This document shows, one piece after another, positions 60,611-64,000 of a stretch of DNA of 64,000 nucleotides. Positions within the stretch are counted from its first letter, which is position 1. Each line of letters opens with the position of its first letter. The stretch is taken from positions 2,604,001 to 2,668,000 of the forward strand of contig NZ_CP134049.1 in the NCBI RefSeq assembly GCF_031582965.1, read 5' to 3'. The notes under the pieces were generated by a model. The model was given only the letters and a program-made list of their open reading frames with translations, was not told the origin of the DNA and ran no database searches. The position numbers were made by a program, and so were the translations under genes. The DNA comes from Bacillus sp. NEB1478 (GTDB taxonomy: Bacteria; Bacillota; Bacilli; Bacillales; Fictibacillaceae).

Positions 60611-61897
60611 TTATACTGGGATTTTCTCAGTTGCTGCCGATTCTTTTTCTGCATCCGTTGCTTCTTTTTCATATTTCGGCAACGTCATCATATAAAAGAT
60701 ACCTACGATAACCAGTGAACCGCCCACTACATAAAATAAGGACTCAACGGTTAAAATCTTTGGGAAGAACATCCCTATTAACATGAGAGTAACTGTTTGT
60801 GACAGCATCATTAATGGTGTAATCCAGCCTTGCACCCGTCCCATCATTTTTGGGTCTACAATTTTAGGCAGCCACCCGCCGATCCCGATGTTTACTAGCG
60901 GAATTGACAGACCGGTAATAGCTGTAATTCCTAAGAACACCCACACATTTTCAGCTAAGGCACATGCCCCAAGACTAAGGCCACCTCCAAATAGCCCCAA
61001 GATGATTGCCGTGGAAAGCTTTATCTTTTTGGCAATCATTGAACAAAGCACACTTCCAATAAGTACCGAGATCCCAAACACAATACCCATCCACATCATC
61101 ATTTGTTCATAATTATTTGGTGACAATTTGTATTTCATAATAAAGGCCGGCATTACCGACAATCCGCCATTTACCACTCCGAACATGAAAAAACCAAGAA
61201 TCAGGGAGAGCAATAATTTTGAGTTTTTTATATAAACAAAGCCACCTGCAAAGTCTTTCCATACCATTTTGATATTGATATCTTTAAACTTATGATTTCC
61301 ATTCGGCAAACGAACATCTTCTTTAATTTTCATGCTCGTGATCAACCATGCAGAGATAATGTATGTAATGAGATCAAATGCAATCGCGCCTTGAATACCA
61401 ACGGACCAATAAATAAAAATAGCAATCATATTTCCAAACAGCATGAACATACTTCCTACCATTTGATTGAGCCCTGCTGAAATGGCATATTCGTCTTTCG
61501 ATAAAATCCCTTGTACCATCGCCTGATCCGCCGGGAAAAAGAACTTTCCGACTGCGCTTCGCAAGAATAGAATCGCAAAAACGAGCGGCATCCAATCCAG
61601 CCAGATCGCACCCATGAGCGCCACACAAAGAGCAGCACAGAGCCAATCACAATATAAAGCGATTTTCTGACGGTCCATTCGGTCTGCCAATACTCCAACA
61701 ATAAAGAAGACAGCGAGCGTTGGCAGTGAATACATCAGTTCTGCCATTGTGGCATATATAGGCTGTTCACCAAATTTATCAAGCAAATAAAACATAAACG
61801 CTGTCACACCAATGATGCTGCCCATCGTAGAAGTAAATCCTGCAAAAAACAGTTTACTGAAATTGCGGTTCTGAAATATTTTCATAAAATCCTTCAT
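60611..61897 (-). CDS. MFS transporter (macrolide-efflux-like), first of a tandem pair
   Basis: 428 residues, 12 helices. VGVLADRMDRQKIALYCDW is the motif A region; the C-terminal domain contains GGWLPKIVDPKMMGRVQGWITP, which is nearly the same in the neighbour (GGWIPKVVDPKMMGRVQGWINP). They could be homodimer partners or act as a heterodimer, but this is inference. It is the first gene of the leftward unit 61897-59002. Confidence 0.88.
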   Translation of the reverse strand: MKDFMKIFQNRNFSKLFFAGFTSTMGSIIGVTAFMFYLLDKFGEQPIYATMAELMYSLPTLAVFFIVGVLADRMDRQKIALYCDWLCAALCVALMGAIWLDWMPLVFAILFLRSAVGKFFFPADQAMVQGILSKDEYAISAGLNQMVGSMFMLFGNMIAIFIYWSVGIQGAIAFDLITYIISAWLITSMKIKEDVRLPNGNHKFKDINIKMVWKDFAGGFVYIKNSKLLLSLILGFFMFGVVNGGLSVMPAFIMKYKLSPNNYEQMMMWMGIVFGISVLIGSVLCSMIAKKIKLSTAIILGLFGGGLSLGACALAENVWVFLGITAITGLSIPLVNIGIGGWLPKIVDPKMMGRVQGWITPLMMLSQTVTLMLIGMFFPKILTVESLFYVVGGSLVIVGIFYMMTLPKYEKEATDAEKESAATEKIPV

Positions 61898-62039
61898 AAC
61901 TAACCCCCGATTGTACGAACTTCCACACTACACTTACCATTTTCTACCTAATTCCAACTTTTGTAAATGTTTTTTTAGGTTGAACTTTCGGCATTATGAC
62001 GATACTCTAGACAGAGAGCAAAATAGAGAGGATACTGAC

Positions 62040-63221
62040 ATGATTCATTTATTTTCACATAATGATTTAGATGGAAAATCTTGCGGCTATTTGGCCCAGC
62101 TGGCTTTTGGAGACAACTGCAAAATATCGTATTGTTCTCATGGAACGATTAACGACCGCGTTGAGCAGCTGTTAGATAATCCAAAAGAAAGAAAAACGGA
62201 AATTATCATTACAGATATTGCTGTAAACGAAGACTTGATGATGCGTCTTGATGAAAGATCAAACGCTGGAGGCAAGGTAAAACTTATTGATCACCATGCA
62301 ACAGCTTTACACTTCAACGGCTTTGACTGGGGGCACGTACAAGTTCGTTATGACGACGATCGCCTAACGTGTGCTACTTCTCTTTTCTATGAATATTTAG
62401 TAGAAAACGGAAAATTAAAACAAACTGGTGCACTTCAAGAGTATGTTGAACTTGTAAGACTTTATGACACTTGGGAATGGTTTGATGAAAAGATCGAAGC
62501 AAAACGCTTGAATGATCTATTCTTTATCCTCCCTCCAGATCAATTTGAAGAACGCATCATGGAACGGCTTAAAGGTAATAGCTTTGAGTTTTCCGAAACG
62601 GAAACAACCATTCTTGAACTAGAAGAAGCGAACATCTCGGACTACATCAAGAAAAAACAGCGTCAAATGGTTGAAATCTGGGATACGTGGGTCTTAGGTG
62701 AAGGATCTGAGGAGAAAACTTACAAGATTGGTGTTTTACATGCTGAACGTTACCATTCTGAACTTGGTAATGAAATCAATCGCGAAAACCCACATCTGGA
62801 TCTAATCGTTATTCTTAACATTGCAAATAAGCGAATCGGATTACGTACGATACATGACGAAGTGGATTGCTCCATTTATGCAAAACAATATGGCGGTGGC
62901 GGACACCCTAAAGCATCTGGCGGAATGATAACTCCAGAAGCTTTTGAAAAATTTGTTGTCGCTGCTTTCAAAGAGCAAGCCCGCAGAATCGATCCACCGA
63001 AGAACGAACAAAACGTAAAAGAAAATCCGGATGGCAGTTTATATGTGAACAAATATCAAGATGTTTCAAAGATTTATTCTGAAGACGGCGAAACGTGGTT
63101 GATTACGCATAAAACACATCCAGTAGAAGAAAAATTTGATAGCTTCAAGGCGGCAGAAAATTATGTGAAACGCCACTTTGAAGGCTGGCTCATGCGTGAT
63201 GATGAGGCAAGTAATCACTAA
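62040..63221 (+). CDS. DHH-family phosphoesterase
   Basis: 393 residues. The DHH domain has HNDLDG (7-12), DIAVNED and the name-giving DHHAT; the C-terminal DHHA1 domain has GGGGHPKASGGM. These are Mn-dependent exonucleases or nanoRNA/oligonucleotide phosphodiesterases. A C-terminal extension of about 70 residues follows DHHA1. The frame is open from 61911; AGAGAGGATACTGAC places the start at ATG 62040. Monocistronic. Confidence 0.88.
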   Translation: MIHLFSHNDLDGKSCGYLAQLAFGDNCKISYCSHGTINDRVEQLLDNPKERKTEIIITDIAVNEDLMMRLDERSNAGGKVKLIDHHATALHFNGFDWGHVQVRYDDDRLTCATSLFYEYLVENGKLKQTGALQEYVELVRLYDTWEWFDEKIEAKRLNDLFFILPPDQFEERIMERLKGNSFEFSETETTILELEEANISDYIKKKQRQMVEIWDTWVLGEGSEEKTYKIGVLHAERYHSELGNEINRENPHLDLIVILNIANKRIGLRTIHDEVDCSIYAKQYGGGGHPKASGGMITPEAFEKFVVAAFKEQARRIDPPKNEQNVKENPDGSLYVNKYQDVSKIYSEDGETWLITHKTHPVEEKFDSFKAAENYVKRHFEGWLMRDDEASNH

Positions 63222-63226
63222 TACTG

Positions 63227-63261
63227 AAAAACGCTCAGACACATTGGTCTGGGCGTTTTTA
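63227..63261. terminator. Bidirectional terminator
   Basis: Stem AAAACGCTCAGAC/GTCTGGGCGTTTT, with a G-T pair, between convergent genes. Confidence 0.85.
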
Positions 63262-63294
63262 ATTTTTCCTACTTTTATGTATTTTCACTTAAAA

Positions 63295-63534
63295 TCAATA
63301 ATCGAGATGTTTAATACTCTTTTGTTCTTTTTTTTCTTTTTGTTCTTTTGGTTCATTTATTCCCTTAATTGCATCAACTATCATGAATGTGCAGCCCGTA
63401 ATCACCGCACATAAATATAATATCAGTACAGTAAGAATCACCTCACCATTTATTTCACCGAATAAGCCACCTACAGAAAAAAGCAAAATAATACCACCGA
63501 GAAAAACAAGCCATGCTGGACCGAAGTACTTCAT
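63295..63534 (-). CDS. Two-helix membrane protein, 79 aa
   Basis: Helices at about 6-24 and 31-55 and a Lys/Glu-rich tail (KEQKEKKEQKSIKHLDY) toward the cytoplasm. TTG 63543 is too close to AGGAG, so ATG 63534 is taken. The upstream hydrolase gene ends 5 bases away, so the two are one unit. Function unknown. Confidence 0.65.
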   Translation of the reverse strand: MKYFGPAWLVFLGGIILLFSVGGLFGEINGEVILTVLILYLCAVITGCTFMIVDAIKGINEPKEQKEKKEQKSIKHLDY

Positions 63535-63539
63535 TTTGT

Positions 63540-64000
63540 TCAAACTCCTATCATTAATGTCCTAAGTTTTAAAAAATCAATCACTTTACGATTCACTTCA
63601 GATGAACCTTTACCAATCCAGATCAGATGACCCCATGTATTTAAAATGTCTAGCTGTGCATTCGGAATATTTTCTTGAGCATATTTGGCATGCTTTATCG
63701 GAACGGCGGAATCATTTTTGCTATGCATGATTAGAACTGGTCTCTTAATGGCGTTTAGGTGTGAATGCTTTATTTGTTTTGTTTGTTTGATATCAATTAA
63801 AAATCCTGAGCCAGAACGCTGGCGATTATTCATTTTACGAAATGCATCAAGGTCATCATCGCTTATATGATTCCAAATTTCACTCCCTCTCATTTGACTA
63901 AATGAAGAGAGCATTTGCTTGAAGATAAATCTCGGAAACTGATTACTCATAAAACCAATCAGCTTCCACACATGTTTTTCGGTACTCGGACGAAATAACA
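63540..64000 (-). CDS. Alpha/beta hydrolase, C-terminal part (5' end beyond window)
   Basis: The frame is open to the right edge (visible N-terminal residues ...LFRPSTEKHVWKLIGF). About 152 codons are present. The C-terminal catalytic Asp (MHSKNDSAVPIKHAKYAQ) and His (NTWGHLIWIG) are visible; the nucleophile-elbow Ser lies outside. It is probably a lipase or esterase-type enzyme; substrate unknown. Confidence 0.8.
   Translation of the reverse strand, partial: LFRPSTEKHVWKLIGFMSNQFPRFIFKQMLSSFSQMRGSEIWNHISDDDLDAFRKMNNRQRSGSGFLIDIKQTKQIKHSHLNAIKRPVLIMHSKNDSAVPIKHAKYAQENIPNAQLDILNTWGHLIWIGKGSSEVNRKVIDFLKLRTLMIGV

Noticed and set aside
1..64000. rRNA, tRNA, CRISPR array, known riboswitch or toxin-antitoxin pair
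   Set aside because: None was recognised on reading both strands; T-box, SAM or similar leader folds were not seen upstream of pheA or other biosynthetic genes.

Overview
The window is a low-GC Gram-positive chromosome segment from an endospore-forming Bacillaceae member. Evidence for this is the YteA-type DksA protein, the FbpA-like small protein, an intracellular subtilisin with a LIPY prosegment, a secreted subtilisin, sigma-B-type promoters, strong GGAGG ribosome sites and many TTG/GTG starts. The gene mix recalls Fictibacillus or a close relative, but that is only a guess. No rRNA, tRNA, CRISPR array, prophage or intact insertion sequence was seen.

Layout. 1-7.5 kb: partial yteA, an HD-GYP c-di-GMP phosphodiesterase with a GNAT gene, a BrkB-type membrane protein, a sigma-B-controlled unknown gene, a site-2 protease homologue and a secreted NlpC/P60 hydrolase. 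7.5-16.5 kb: a membrane protein gene broken by an in-frame TAA, a phosphatase, a HAD enzyme, YitT, a small tyrosine recombinase with an altered active site, Nif3, small proteins, a methyltransferase and an FbpA-like gene with a second sigma-B promoter. 16.5-20.5 kb: MscS channel, and bioY-bioB behind a BirA operator. 20.7-27 kb: a LacI-controlled sugar operon (regulator, debranching-type glucosidase, binding protein, two permeases) with no ATPase of its own. 27-36.6 kb: HYR-repeat protein, LapA, HAD dehalogenase, an APH-type kinase operon, CobW GTPase, a thioredoxin-like protein, a LexA-box-controlled DUF1761 gene, cupin and an MBL-fold enzyme. 36.8-46.6 kb: a Dph6-like ATPase, SRPBCC, two subtilases, a peroxiredoxin with a sigma-B-like promoter, a thioesterase, DUF4395, FUSC and a methyltransferase. 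46.9-54.3 kb: pheA, an ABC-2 exporter with its TetR regulator and paired operators, NUDIX with a small secreted peptide, VOC, MBL and acyl-CoA dehydrogenase. 54.6-64 kb: a secreted protein built of eight 28-residue repeats beside a two-component system, a LexA-box small transcript, a P-loop kinase, tandem MFS transporters, a DHH phosphoesterase and a partial alpha/beta hydrolase.

Signals outside genes. Four stand out. (1) Two intergenic arrays have an exact 21-nt period around a GGATT-like core. (2) A dispersed element occurs three times, combining a GACTC hairpin with a motif GGRAATAAAT..GGGGTC..GTCCC; twice it abuts the 3' end of a gene and once it supplies the stop codon. (3) Two sigma-B promoters share nearly the same spacer. 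(4) Two LexA-like boxes are present, one of them driving a short structured transcript. Several short genes were found by eye at 14783, 29778, 34167, 38326, 50887 and 58083.
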